A DNA stretch of 64,000 nt from Ophioderma brevispina (lineage: Eukaryota; Echinodermata; Ophiuroidea; Amphilepidida; Ophiodermatidae): NCBI GenBank assembly GCA_023653785.1, contig JAMKCH010072584.1, positions 1 to 64,000 of the forward strand, given 5' to 3'. Position 1 is the first letter of the stretch. The number at the start of each line of letters is the position of its first letter. The translations under genes were made by a program, and so were the position numbers. The notes under the pieces were generated by a model. The model was not told the DNA's origin. It was given only the letters and a program-made list of their open reading frames with translations, and made no database searches. This document shows, piece by piece, positions 34,809 through 46,232 of this stretch.

Positions 34809-36157
34809 CTGGTAACACATATGGCTGAGATTATTTCAAAAACAGCATTTTTTTAAGTAATCGCAATGCAAGGCACCAGTGGCGTACAAACAACTTTTCC
34901 TCCATGACTTTTCAAATAAGAAACTCGAATAATTGATGAAATACAGTCAAAGTTAGAACGCACACTATAGAAGTTCAAGATTTATTTGTGATCGGGGACA
35001 GGTATCATTGTACTTATTAGGCTTACTCAATCTGAATCAGGGAAGTGATAACATCTAAAATATTTTCAACTGAGTGGCAATATAACCATGATAACAATAG
35101 CCCTGCACTCCCAGCAAATTCAGGTGACATTTTATTAATTAAAAAAAGGCAACTTTTATATTAGGACAGCACTATTGTGTTGTTAATAAGTTCTTAACAA
35201 TTTAATTTACACCGGGTTTTGCCATACCCTTTGATGAGACTATGGAATTGTTATAGGCCCTACAGTTGTTTATTTGGTCTAAGACTGGTCTACGCCCAAG
35301 TCTCGTTGTAGGCCTATATGAACTTTGCAAAAATCAGCGCAATCTTAATCAAAAATCAGCACAATATCTTACTCAAAAATCAGCACAATACCTTGCTCAA
35401 TTTAGCTCTCAATTGGTTACGTAGGTCTTTGCGTTGCAGTAAGATCCCTGTACTATTAATTAGTGCTCTTGTTTTTCAATTGTCGTTCACCTAAAGACCC
35501 CGTGTTTGTTTTTTTGTTTGTGTTTTGTTTAATAACAGTTTAAACATTATTTATTTCTGTGTTAAATGTGCCACAATGTGCATTGCTCAAGAAAAGATGT
35601 CCCAATACCTTATGCATGTCTTTCTTTTGAAAATTTTCGAATTTCCACACCCGGCACCCCTACCTATGCCCTATACCTCTCGCCCCAAATAAAGTTTGCT
35701 AATGGACCAGGCACTGTCTAAACTTATTTCAAAGATTTTTGGCGCGAGGGAATTATCCCTATGGACAATTTGTTCAAGCAAAACCGGAAAGCACAGTATC
35801 GTCGCTGACCCGTCAAGTTCAAGGTTATTGTCCATAACCCGTATGGTAGTTTGGTGTCAACACGCGCTCCCGTTCGTATTTTGCCTGGTTTTGGTGTTTT
35901 AGCTAGCTTTACAATTATCTGTATTAGCTACTCCATACTGCTACTGCTATAGCTACACCTACCCTGAGCTTATGTTCTGATATGTCATATGACATTGATC
36001 CACATGATCCAAAAAGCTCAAAAACAGGCGAAAACAGTCAAAGCCGCACAAGTGAAAATACAACCATGAATCATCATAATGCGTTGGAAAAGTCGCCTAA
36101 TTTACCTCGCATAAAATCTTACGCATTGACTGACGACGGTTGGAACATGTAACTATA

Positions 36158-36320
36158 ATGGTTGACACAATCACCCGAAGAATTGTCGACAACAAAATAC
36201 TGCAGAAGATTCTTGATGAACCCAACAGTAGCGATTGAGACGAAACCACTTCTCGGGACACGGGTCATTCGGGTTGAGACCATAAGTGAGACATCTCAAG
36301 GGGACGATGGTGTACAGAAG
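36158..36320 (+). CDS. SLC17-like exon 1 (N-terminal tail, candidate)
   Basis: The ATG at 36158 opens a frame starting MVDTITRRIVDNKILQ. After one apparent extra base near 36235 it continues ETKPLLGTRVIRVET and ends DDGVQK before a good donor, AAG|GTGAGA. The piece is hydrophilic and carries an acidic dileucine-type signal (ETKPLL), much as sialin has a dileucine motif in its N-terminal cytosolic tail for lysosomal sorting. The link to exon 2 needs one missing base at the start of that exon. Homology in this tail is not conserved in the family, so the assignment rests on position, donor and motif. Confidence 0.45.
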
Positions 36321-36452
36321 GTGAGATAGAGAATTAATAAATTGTGCATGCCATGGGTCCCATTAGCGGCGCCAGAATTTGTTTCCTTGGTGGGGTTGGG
36401 GGGGGGGGGAGGTCAAAGCGATTTTCAGACTGGGGGGGGGGGCATTGACATC

Positions 36453-36510
36453 GTGTGTGTGTGTGTGTGTGTGCAATGTGTCTGTTTGTGTATTTTGTGT
36501 GTTGTGTGTG
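36453..36510 (+). repeat. (GT)n microsatellite
   Basis: A pure GT run at 36453-36473 followed by impure TGTGTTGTGTGTGTGTC. Upstream are two G-runs (36399-36410 and 36432-36442). The mirrored (CA)n lies at 36811-36890. Confidence 0.85.
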
Positions 36511-36810
36511 TGTCCCGTCTCCAAAGTGGGTCCAAAGTGATCATTTTGGATTTTTACTTTTGTAGCCCTATAATTGTATGCATTAAGAAGGGTTGGAGAG
36601 CACTCTAACACAGTGCAGGGAGGCAAAGATATGGTGTCCTTATTCTATTTTGCAACACACTGGCAAGCTAGTGACAATCAAGATTTCGTAGCCAGACCAG
36701 TCCATGGCCCCCAAATGTTAGTATGCAGAAATGCAATTAAAACTATTTGTGAGTGTTACCACTATGACATTTTGTTATGATGCATTATCCTCAAGGCAGG
36801 ACTAATACCA

Positions 36811-36890
36811 CCACACCCACACACAAACACACACACACACAGTGTGACACACACACACACATACGCACCACACACATCACGCAGCACCAA
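36811..36890 (+). repeat. (CA)n microsatellite
   Basis: Impure CACACA stretch with interruptions AGTGTG and TACGCAC. It could pair with the (GT)n run about 340 bp upstream. Short open frames across it are spurious. Confidence 0.85.
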
Positions 36891-36923
36891 AATACACATA
36901 CACCAGTCTGCCAGAATCCCGTG

Positions 36924-37350
36924 GTGGGGGGGCACTTAGTATTCAAAGTTGGATATGATCGTGAACAAGATGCACCAAACGCGTAAAAAGGGTATCTTAT
37001 TCCAACAGCGATGACGCGCGTACATTGAATTAGGTGTCAAAAACAAGCCAAATAGGGGAAAAAAGGGTATGTTTTGTCTAAACCCTGAAATTGTGATATA
37101 CGTGAATACTCACGATTAATCAGATATCAAAATATTGTAAACAAAGCAAGATAATAAGGTATATTAACGATACAATGCATTGCTACTTGTTTCGGGTAGC
37201 AAACTTACAGAAATACTTCTTGAGCGTAGCAAATTCAGACAAAATACTTTGGGTTAGGGTATATTTTTTAGTCGTGGAAAGACTTTTAGGGCAATTTGGA
37301 ATTCCATGTTCACGCATCATATCCCCTTTTGAGTTCAAGTGCCCCCCCCG
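36924..37350. mobile_element. G-run-ended MITE, copy 1
   Basis: The left end is a G-run then GGCACTTAGTATTCAAAG and GGATATGATC. The right end is ACGCATCATATCCCC, GAGTTCAAGTGCCCCCCCC. It matches the better-kept copy at 56224-56654 over its ends and through AAAAAGGGTATG, ACCCTGAAATTGT and ATCAAAATATTGT (in inverted orientation relative to that copy's interior). It lies in intron 1 of the SLC17 locus. Confidence 0.65.
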
Positions 37351-37774
37351 GGGCCATACTGAACGATATCATGTTTTTCATACTTATGACTTGGATATCT
37401 CTGCTATAGCTCTGACTTGTATCAGTATACCTGGTAACTCACCCGGGTAGCTCAAACTGGTGAGAACTCACACTTTTAGTACTCTGCATTCTGCAAATTA
37501 TAGAGACCGAGACCTTGACCCTGAAAATAAGGCTTTCCTTTCCATGAGCTTCCATGCATGACACGCAACTTTGACACCAGTCCTAAGTCGTTTATATACT
37601 GGGTTTATCAACTGGAAACAGAAGCTTGAATACAATGCAGAAAATGCTGCCAACAATTACTGTAGGCAGATATAGGCCTACTGCAAAATTCAATCAAAAC
37701 ACTAAAAACATATATTTGGTGAGTCATTACTGAGATTGTAAATTTGCAGAGAATATAAAACATTGACAAACGCC

Positions 37775-38308
37775 TTAAAGCAATATTAGCACATTTTTTT
37801 GAAGAGCGCCCTCAATTTTTCAAAAATTTTGAGATTCTTACACTATAGTAAACTATACCTGTGAATGGTTAAGCTCGAAAATGTCTATGTGTCACAAACG
37901 AAGGAATTTGTAATTAGAATAATTAATATCGGGATCCCGATAATAATTCAACGGCTGCTAGAAACGGCCTTCCAATGTGAAATAGCCGGGAAATAGCGCC
38001 ATGTACATATCTACGCTCATCCATTAGTTGTTTTATTGGTTCAGGAGAGGTAAGTTAGAGGTTATTTTCTTGAGGTGGCACTATTTCATCATGGACGGAC
38101 ATAAACGTAGCATTTCCAGTTCCGCCGTTAATTCCAATCTGGGATCCCAATTTTAATTACAAAATCGCTTATTTTATGATAAATACGCATTGTTTAGCAT
38201 TCTCGTTTGCAGGTATAGTTTCGTAGACAATTACCAACATAACTCTGCAAAAATATCAAATTTTGAAAATTGGGGGCGCTCTTCAAAAAATGTGCTAATA
38301 TGCTTTAA
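37775..38308. mobile_element. TTAA-flanked MITE family D
   Basis: TTAA at 37775-37778 and 38305-38308 enclose inverted ends AGCAATATTAGCAC and, reversed, AGCATATTAGCACATT, followed on both sides by TTTTGAAGAGCGCCC. The inverted ends extend for more than 50 bp with small indels and include AAACTATACCTG. The interior holds a perfect palindrome TATCGGGATCCCGATA (37927-37942). No coding capacity. It lies in intron 1. Confidence 0.8.
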
Positions 38309-39240
38309 CTTGGTAGATCCACAAATGTCAAGTTGTCAACCAAATTTTTACGGTGAATATACTGTAAAATTCCCCGGTAAAATTCACAGTTTGTTGTGAA
38401 CTATATTAAACCTAGCAACGAAAATAACCGACCGGTTTTTGAAACATGGCAAGCAACAGCTAAACTGAAACATATATTTTGTTACTGAAGGTTTCCTTTA
38501 TAATTAGAGCCCAAAGTCATCACAATTAGTGAAAAAATGGCAAGCCGGTTGAACCACTAGGTTCGACATTTCGTACATACAAATTGCTATGAAACTAATG
38601 TCGCAACTACACACAGATGAACCTCCAGTAGTAAATGTATCAATCTGAGGTAGCTGTTGCTTGTAAGTGTTTTAGACAATATCAATATCAACGGTTATTT
38701 TTGTTGTTAGGTTTACATCAAACTACAGGGAATGTGAAAACCTGAAAGCTGTATTTTTTCCTGTAAATTTTGGACTTGGACTGTTAAATTCATAACAGTG
38801 TAAAATAATGTTTGCATTCTTCAAAATTCTACTAAGAACTTTTCTTAAATTTAGACATACTAAATTACAGTATTTTGCTATATTTCCAAATTACAGCCAT
38901 ATACATGTACTGTCACTTTCTAAAACCTTTGCAGTATTTAACTGTAAATTGCACCGAAAATTTTACAGTGTTGTCAGCTGCTATTTTCACAGGTTTATGA
39001 CAAAAATTACAAATACTAAAAACTATAAACTTCGTACGTGCAGGCAGTCCATTCGCTCTGTCGAGGAGTACAGCTGATGTTACTCGAACTAAAGGTATAT
39101 ATCATCACAGTAAACAGTATTATTTGCAGTTGACTATCTTTGGAATTAAGAGTGCTCAATCCCATTACGGGAGAGCGTGAACTAAATTTCAAAGTATAGA
39201 TCTCTGGAAAGACAACTGTTACTCTGAGTTTCACGGCATA

Positions 39241-39737
39241 TCACACTTAAAAATACGGGATCAAAAATAACCACAAAAGGGTCAATTTTGACCCGCAGTC
39301 TACTGTCAATTATGCACCGACTAAAAAAAGGGTCAAATTTGACTCACTGATCTGGTCAAAAATTTGACCCCAAATTGTGGTTAAAAATAACCCCGTTGGG
39401 GTTGAAATGACTATATTGGGGTTCATATATCTTTTTGAAAAATAACCCTTTTGGGGTCAAAAATGACTATATTTAATAGTCATTTGGTTAATCGGGATGC
39501 AAAAAAAATCTTGATAGAGAAAATAACCCAAATGTAGTTGATTTCAACTACCTCCTTTGGCAAAGATGACTATATTTAGGGTCATTTGAAATTGACCCAT
39601 TTAGGGGTCATTTCAATGATGCTAAAAAACAGAAAATGACCCCGAACGTGCACAGTTGATTTCAACCACGACTAGTGTCAAATAAATGTGACCACGTAAA
39701 AGGGTTGATATTTTGACCCCGTATTTTTAAATGTGTA
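39241..39737. mobile_element. TA-flanked MITE with GGGTCAAAA-rich body
   Basis: The left end ACACTTAAAAATACGGG and the reverse complement of the right end, ACACATTTAAAAATACGGGG, are terminal inverted repeats. TA lies outside each. The body is packed with words such as GGGTCAAATTTGAC, GGGGTCAAAAATGACTATAT and TTGATTTCAACTAC in both orientations, so it can fold on itself extensively. TA flanks fit Tc1/mariner-type insertion. Confidence 0.65.
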
Positions 39738-40406
39738 TACCCTCACTTACGATCACTATCCGATCTTCAGACGGATGATGTCACATGGTCGTGTCTTAAC
39801 CAAACAACATGTATGTATATACATGTTATGGTGTCACTTCCAGCATTGGACTATACTTTCCAAATAGTCGAGAGTGCTCAACCACAAACCTGTTCAAGTG
39901 AATGGATTTGAGCAGAGGGTGTTTTGAACAAATCACATAATGCATTGCAATATGCCTATACTGTACTCTACTAAACATATGTCAGTACTTACAAGTTTAA
40001 AGAATGCTAACAAAATTAAGAACCGACCACGAGACATTGATTATGCTCAAAATTACCCAAGTACTCTTACTTTGTGGGCTAAAATATGCGTAAAAGTCAG
40101 GGTTTTTATGTGTTAAGAATATGGTTTTGATGGGTCACATGGCCTTATTGAGGTGAAACTTCCCAAATGCTTCTGGAATGGATTCAATACACCCACTGGG
40201 ATATGAGCTAACGCTAATGTTGTTTGAATTAAAGGCTCATTGTTAACTGAAAAGATAGTGTTAGCTCCTCCAGGAGTATATATGTGGTTAACCATCCTAG
40301 TTACAAAAAGAGACATGAACAGCTCTTTCAACAGTACTCGCAATACATAGTTTTGGCATGGTTGGAAAAGCCTGGGGAGCCCCCTGTTTCATAGACATTG
40401 GTGGGC

Positions 40407-40725
40407 GCATGTGGTCCAGTGGATACGACGACCGGCTCATGATCTAAAGGTCGTGGGTTCGAGTCCCGCTGAGGCCAATGTGTTGTGCACTTGGGCAAGG
40501 CACTTTACCTCACTTGCCTCTCTCCACCCAGGAGTGAAATGGGGAGCTGTTAGAGGGAATATCACAATCTAAGTGCTGATAGGTAGTGCGCTAGTTGGCC
40601 TGGCAGCAAACCTTAATGAAGCGACATGATTCTGACGATTTCCTGATGCAGCGTAATGATAATAGGCCACGCGCTTTGAATCCTCAGGTAAAAAGCGCAA
40701 TATAAATCCCGCTAATATTTAGATC
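40407..40725 (+). mobile_element. tRNA-derived SINE
   Basis: The head is tRNA-like: A-box region GTGGTCCAGTGGATACGACG, anticodon-loop-like CTCATGA (a CAT anticodon, as in tRNA-Met) and a perfect B box GGGTTCGAGTCCC at 40455-40467. The body CTTGGGCAAGGCACTTTACC and the tail AAAAAGCGCAATATAAATCC are typical of invertebrate and fish SINEs. It lies in intron 1 of the SLC17 locus in the sense orientation. Confidence 0.8.
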
Positions 40726-41140
40726 GACTCTGACCACCAACACACTTTGTGCTTTAATATAAAATTGTCATTTGAAAAGATGGTCAAATTGACCCCACTG
40801 TTTGCCAGTCTATCGTAATTACAATTGTTAATTTAACATGTTCTATAGCTTATATAATTATATAGTTTACCTATCTGAAAATATATTTTTGTCAGGATTT
40901 GAAATTAGCAGCACAAAAATAACTAGAGGCAAATTGTGCTCGAAGAGCACGAACCTATCCTATCTGTTTAAATATCATGTTAAGGGACACTTTGGCTGAA
41001 ATGACCACTTGCTGATCACTGATCAAAATTTTGTGTACACCCTATGTGCACTGACCATAGAAAATGAATGTGCACAAATGTCGTAATCAGCGTGCCTTAT
41101 TTGTCAGAGAAGAAAGATTGAAAAGTACTTTTTCTTTCAG

Positions 41141-41334
41141 TCTCGGGATGCTTTGCAGCACGTTATGTCGTTGTCGTTCTCGGTTTTCTTGGACTTCTCT
41201 CTGTGCATGTCATGCGTGTCAATCTGAGTGTGGCTATTGTTGCCATGACGGACTACACCCCAAGCGACAATAATACCTCTGTAGGTCACGAGGAATGCCC
41301 AGGAGAACTCAATAGTACTACACACCCAAGTAAG
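41141..41334 (+). CDS. SLC17-like exon 2: first membrane segment and luminal loop
   Basis: Acceptor TTTTCTTTCAG precedes the exon, and donor AAG|GTAATT follows. From 41143 the frame is open for 64 codons: FAARYVVVVLGFLGLLSV, then the family signature RVNLSVAIVAM, then a polar loop with NNTS and NST sequons, as expected for the glycosylated loop between the first two membrane segments. The donor choice is fixed by phase: AAG|GTAATT gives phase 0, matching exon 3, whereas the nearby GTAAGG would not. It is the only piece with no internal break, though one base may be missing at its start. Confidence 0.85.
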
Positions 41335-41514
41335 GTAATTATAGGAGAGATTTCTTTTCCTTTGTGCTGGAAATTTGAAGTCCTAAAGAGTGGCATAGCT
41401 AAGAGGTAAAGGTATCCTACCAATCAAAAGCAAATTGAGAGAAATTTGTATCCTCAAAAAATCTCCTCCTGTTTATATTTTAAGTAACCGTCTCCAGAAA
41501 CCTTCCGGTGGGCT

Positions 41515-42091
41515 GAAGAATCTCAAGACCAGAAAGCGTTAGGATAAATGGTGCATGCAATACATTCTGAGTAGTAAAGCAAGACCAGGAAGGGTTAGGG
41601 TAAATGGTACACGCAATATATTCTGAAAAGTAAAGTAATCCCAAGACCAGTAAGGTTTAGTGTAAATGGTACATGTAATACATTCTGAGAAGTAAACAAA
41701 TTTCAAGACCAGAAAGGGTTAGAATAAATGGTATATCCAATACATTATACAAAGTAAAGAAATCCCAAGACCAGAATTGGGGTTAGAATATATGGTACAT
41801 GTAATACATTCTGAGAAGGAAAGAAATTTCAAGACCAGAAAGGGTTAGAATAAATGGTATATGGAATATAGTCTGTAAAATAAAGTAATCCCAAGATTAT
41901 ATTGATAAATGGTACATGCAATATATTCTGAAAAGTAAAGTAATCGCAAGACCAGAAAGGGTAAGGGTAAATGATATATGCAATACATTCTGAGAAGGAA
42001 AGAAATCCCAAGACCAGAAAGAGTTTGGATTAAATGGTACATGCAATTATTCTAGAAAGTAAAGTAATCCCAAGACCAGAAAGGGTTTGGT
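41515..42091 (+). repeat. 61-bp minisatellite in intron 2
   Basis: Nine to ten units start with (C)CCAAGACCAGAAAGGGTTAG and run through ATAAATGGTACATGCAATAC and ATTCTGAGAAGTAAAG. Two variants alternate: GTAATCCCAAG and GAAATTTCAAG. It is unrelated in sequence to the satellite of 19-31 kb despite its similar unit length. It ends exactly at the (TAA)n tail of a LINE. Confidence 0.9.
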
Positions 42092-43960
42092 TAATAATAA
42101 TAATAATAATAATAATAATTTTCACTTATAATGCGTAACAACAAAGTATCTAAGAGCTGTACATAATCACACAAATACACCAAAAAATACAGTTTCTTAA
42201 TCTATAAATTGATGAAATATAATATAAACTAAATATAAACTTATTATTAAAAAGAAAGAGGTTCAGCATATGACCAATTTGCCACCCAAACTATCTCACT
42301 CTGATAAAAAAAGTATGTCTTCAGTCTAGTTTTAAAATTGGAAACAATTGGTGCAATTGTAACATCCACCGGGAGGCTGTTTCACATACGGGGAGCTGCA
42401 ATGGTAAAAGTCCGGTAGCCATACAGAGTCTTAATTCGTGGACCAGCACTATTACCTTTCGACGATGAGCGTATAGAGAAATACTTGGATTATAACCCGA
42501 GATAAGTTCCTTGAGGTACTTGGGAGCCATACCATTGCCTAGGTAGTGAGTAAGATTTTGAAACGGATGCGGTATTTAACTTTTAGCCAGTGTAGATTGC
42601 TTAGAACAGGCGAAATGTGATCATATCGGTTTGTCAAAGTGATGTCTCGCTGCTGAGTTCTGTACACGTTGTAAAGGTGCAATATTATGACTGAAATGAA
42701 GACCACACAACAGAGAATTATTAGTCTAATCTACACAAAAGCATGAGCCAAGCGTTCTGTGGTAGGTTGATCTAAATACTTACGGATCCGTCCTGACTCC
42801 AATCTTGTAGATTCCAAAAGACGGAGCGTGCGATGTTCTTAATGTGATCTTTCATATGAAGTGTCCTATCTGTTGTAACACCAAGATCCTTAGCAGAGTC
42901 GGCAGTGTTGATTCTAGCATCACCTATAACATAAGCTGGTAGACTGGAAGGAGTGCGATGCTTAGAATCCCGGCTTAGAATGAAAATGTACAATCTCCGT
43001 CTTCGAATCATTCAGCATAAGCCCATTGGTGATGGCCCACGATCTTACATCAGAGATGCAACTTTCCAATTTGTTAATAGCTTCAGATGTCTTGAATGAC
43101 TGCAGTACTAAATACAATTGTGTGTCATCTGCATAAACCGTGTGCATAATTCCGCTATGTGCACCAATCACGTCACTCAAAGGACCAGTATATAGGATGA
43201 AATCAAGAGGTCCCTTGACAGATGCAGATCCCTGTGGGGTACCGCAAGGAAGGAAACGAATGCCTGAAAGCTCACCATTCACAACAACAGCTTGGGAACA
43301 ATTAGTAAGATATGATTTAAACCATCGTAATGCCGTACCGACTTTGTAGACGCTCGGAAAAGATGGAATGGGTGATGGTGTCAAATATGGCAGAATAATC
43401 AATCAAAATCAAAACAGCTTCATTGCCCTTGTCTAACGCCAAAAGCAGATCATTCACTATACGAAGAATGGCTGTTTCAGTTGAATGGACCTGGCGATAT
43501 GCTGATTGCATATCAGAATAAAGGCCATTTTTATGCAAATCGACTTTCAGTTGAGATGAGACTGCTTTCTCGAGTATCTTGGAAATAAGCATCAAGTTTG
43601 CAATGGGCCGATAATTTTTGAGATCATTAACATCAGAACCCTGTTTTGATAAGCGGTTTCACATGGGCCAACTTATAAATTGATGGTACAATCCCAGAAC
43701 TCAAAATATCCGTTGATAATTTTGGTGATATAAGGAACTAAGATGTCTAAACAATCTTTCAATAGGAATGTTGGCATAGGATCCAAGTCGCACGTCGATG
43801 AAGATGATTGCATAACAAAATCCCAAACACAATCCTCCGTCACTGGTTCAAATTCAACAAAGCTGCTGGGGTGCAGTTTTCCGCCACATCAACACCCATC
43901 TTGGGTAAGGGGAAATACCGCTACCTCACTTTTTGCGGCGATCGTCAGATTTTCCTCTTG
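42092..43960 (-). mobile_element. 5'-truncated CR1/L2-like LINE, reverse-transcriptase remnant
   Basis: Read on the minus strand, pieces of a non-LTR reverse transcriptase occur in order: [18 protein letters not shown], then ILEKAVSSQLK, QSAYRQVHSTETAIL, GTPQGS, the catalytic YADDTQLYLVL, and SDVRSWAITNGLMLNDSKTE, followed by PKYLKELISGYNP near the C-terminus. YADDTQLY and the domain order point to the CR1/L2 group. Frames are broken at several points, including between 43402 and 43317. The 3' end is a (TAA)n run at 42092-42119. It lies antisense in the intron between SLC17 exons 2 and 3, ending about 75 bases before the exon 3 acceptor. Confidence 0.88.
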
Positions 43961-44036
43961 GGCCGTTAGAGATAAATACCGTGGAGCAAAAAACATCAAA
44001 CCAATGCAAAACATTTATTATTTCAATTTCTTACAG

Positions 44037-44274
44037 AGTACTGCAGAAACTTTCTCATGGGATGAGAAAACACAAGGTCAAATCCTTGGTGCTTTCTTCT
44101 ATGGGTACATTATAACACAAATCCCTGGTGGCTGGCTTGCAGGCAGGTATGGCGGCAAGTGGCCATTGGGTTTGGGAGTTCTTGGCACAGCTTTACTGAC
44201 GTTATTGTCACCACTGGCAGCCTCAGCTGGAGCAGGTGTTTGTTGCTCTCAGGGTGCTTGAAGGACTTTGTGAA
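44037..44274 (+). CDS. SLC17-like exon 3: second and third membrane segments
   Basis: Acceptor TTTCTTACAG, then [50 protein letters not shown] and [17 protein letters not shown]. This is the family's second/third membrane hairpin with the conserved GG-KW loop. After AGAG the frame breaks: GGTGTTTGTT seems to lack two T of a T-run, and the next frame gives [12 protein letters not shown]. The donor GAA|GTAGTT is weak, but phase 0 fits exon 4, which begins with G-V-S as the family requires after LCE. The loss in a T-run looks like either decay or homopolymer error. Confidence 0.85.
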
Positions 44275-44497
44275 GTAGTTCATATTCCTCTGATGGTTCC
44301 AAAATGAAAATATGTCTTTAGGTCATTCGTGTAAACTAGATGCAGTGGAAGAGAGGGTCATTCAGTGACATTTATCAATTTTATAGAATTGAGAAAGAAG
44401 ACGTTTTTGTCAAAAAATTTCAAAAATGGGGATCTTAGTGGACCCATTTCTTTAAAAATATCCAAAAGACGAACCTTAATAAACTAAAAAGTTTACC

Positions 44498-45056
44498 TTA
44501 AAGACACTATCGTTGATCTGCCAAAGAGTCAAAAACTGATTTGCAGGAATAGTTGAAAAGTGAGGAGAGTCTGTAGAATTCTTAGAAGTAATTTTTTCCA
44601 ATTGAGAAATGACAGAAAGGCAGAACACAGATTTTCAAAGATATGAATCTCCATTCAGCTTACGGTAGTAAAAAGTACTGTGAGGAGAGAATCGGCCCAG
44701 TCACTCCAACAGTATTCGTGTATCCCACAAGCTCCGAGACTTCCAAACGGCAACTTAAACTCACATTGTCGTTCAAGGCTTTCATGGTTGCATAGCTGTT
44801 TTGTGCGATCGATCTGCATGTGTTGTCGTTATGGCGCTCTGAGTTCCTTTGAAGATTGAGCCTTATAAGCACTATTCTTATTATTATTATTAATGAAATT
44901 TTGTCTATTATGTTGGGTTTCTTTCTGTCCACAATTTGTAGGGTGTTAGCTACCTTATACTTGAAATAAATATGCAAAAATCTGATTTTTTTTGTGATTT
45001 TTTTTTTGCGAGTTTCAGATATTAGAAATATAACAAATTACTGATAGTGCCGTTAA
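44498..45056. mobile_element. TTAA-flanked MITE family C, copy 2
   Basis: TTAA at 44498-44501 is followed by AGACACTATCGTTGATCTGCC; the right end, reversed, reads TTAACGGCACTATCAGT. The body matches 669-1190 on the same strand. It lies in the intron between exons 3 and 4. No coding frame of note. Confidence 0.7.
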
Positions 45057-45555
45057 TTGAAAAGATCTTGCCGACATGTTGGATGACACTTGAAAAAATC
45101 ACTAAATGCAGTCTTTGAATGACAGCACACAATTGAATATTTTCGTTTAATTTCAATTCACACAACAAAATTATATGTGGAAATTTCTGAATCTGCCGAA
45201 CCTAATGAGTACTAATTGCCGATTGGTCAAAATGGCACTTATATGATTTTTTGAGCAAACAGCACATGACAATAGTAATAGTAGGACTAAGAGGGAGATT
45301 AATATGGGACGGCTGCATTTCAATTGATTTTTGGAAATGAATCTATATTGCAATTAGCCAATCAGACGTACTCTTTGAAAGGAAGGTATATGATTAATGC
45401 GACTTCCAAACAAGCTCAAACACTATGTTTTTATATAAAATATAAATGCGATATGTAACTAACCGTGATGCGGCTATCTGCCTAGGAATGCGAGCGGACA
45501 CCCTTTGGGCCTTCTAAAATCGGAAAACCTAGATAGATCTACGCTCTTCTACCAA

Positions 45556-45632
45556 CCCTGGCTTTTAGTCAATGGTTAAAGAGCGCCGTGCTAGTAATAC
45601 AGGAGGTTGCGGTTCGAGTCCAGGAAGTGGGA
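45556..45632 (+). repeat. tRNA-Thr(AGT)-like SINE head or pseudogene
   Basis: TAGTCAATGGTTAAAGAGCG and GTGCTAGTAA-TACAGGAGG closely follow the tRNA-Thr pattern with loop CTAGTAA, and GCGGTTCGAGTCC is a B box. Extra bases in the D and anticodon arms break the cloverleaf. Sequence after it (CAACACCTTGTGTGCTGGCC) looks like a SINE body, which is then interrupted by a MITE at 45678. Confidence 0.55.
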
Positions 45633-45677
45633 ACAATATGTTTTTTGGTTCAACACCTTGTGTGCTGGCCATCGGAC

Positions 45678-45800
45678 GGGTTGTGACAATAGCGATCATG
45701 GGTCACTAGTGACCTTCATGAATTCATCAGACTTGACGGAATAACCTGTCAGAATTCGCATCAGGTCACTAGTGACTCAGGTCCGCTATTGTCACAACCC
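45678..45800. mobile_element. 123-bp MITE with perfect 8-bp target duplication (Merlin-like)
   Basis: CATCGGAC is repeated exactly at 45670-45677 and 45801-45808. The ends are GGGTTGTGACAATAGCG and its inverted copy CGCTATTGTCACAACCC, extended inwards by a near-inverted segment that includes GGTCACTAGTGACC on both sides. Eight-base duplications with GG-starting ends fit Merlin better than hAT, whose ends usually begin CA. This class call is inference. It sits inside a tRNA-derived repeat. Confidence 0.85.
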
Positions 45801-46232
45801 CATCGGACAGGGATGGTTAATTAATATTCATCCTAGGGTCCGTTCCCGAAACTCAGTCTTAATCTCCGTGCATACTATGTCATGGCTCTTCAAAGCACTT
45901 GTCACCTGGATGAAAAAGGTCTGTTATATGCATGAGTAGTATACACTTAGGGTTACGCACGAGATTGGGGAACGGCCCCTGGGAGAACCTAAGTATTTAA
46001 AATCCATGGTGTATTATAAGCTATAACCTATTATACAGACACCATGGTGGAACAGTCTAATAAGAAAGGGTAATCATACAACTTGTACAAATTATTTCCA
46101 CAAATGAGAGGGGGCTTTGGGGTAACAGCAATTACAAAATAATAACCGTTAGCTTCGTACTTTTTTAGAATGTGCCTAACCGAGAATGCACCAAAAACTT
46201 ACAGAAATAATTGTAATTTTTTACATGAATAG

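Noticed and set aside
36453..36890. Telomeric or centromeric repeat
   Set aside because: These are ordinary (GT)n and (CA)n microsatellites; no TTAGGG runs occur in the window.
41515..42091. The intron minisatellite as a copy of the 19-31 kb satellite
   Set aside because: Unit length is similar (about 61 bp) but the sequences share no common words.
45556..45632. Functional tRNA-Thr gene
   Set aside because: A and B boxes are good but the D and anticodon arms have extra bases and the acceptor stem does not close, so it is a pseudogene or SINE head.
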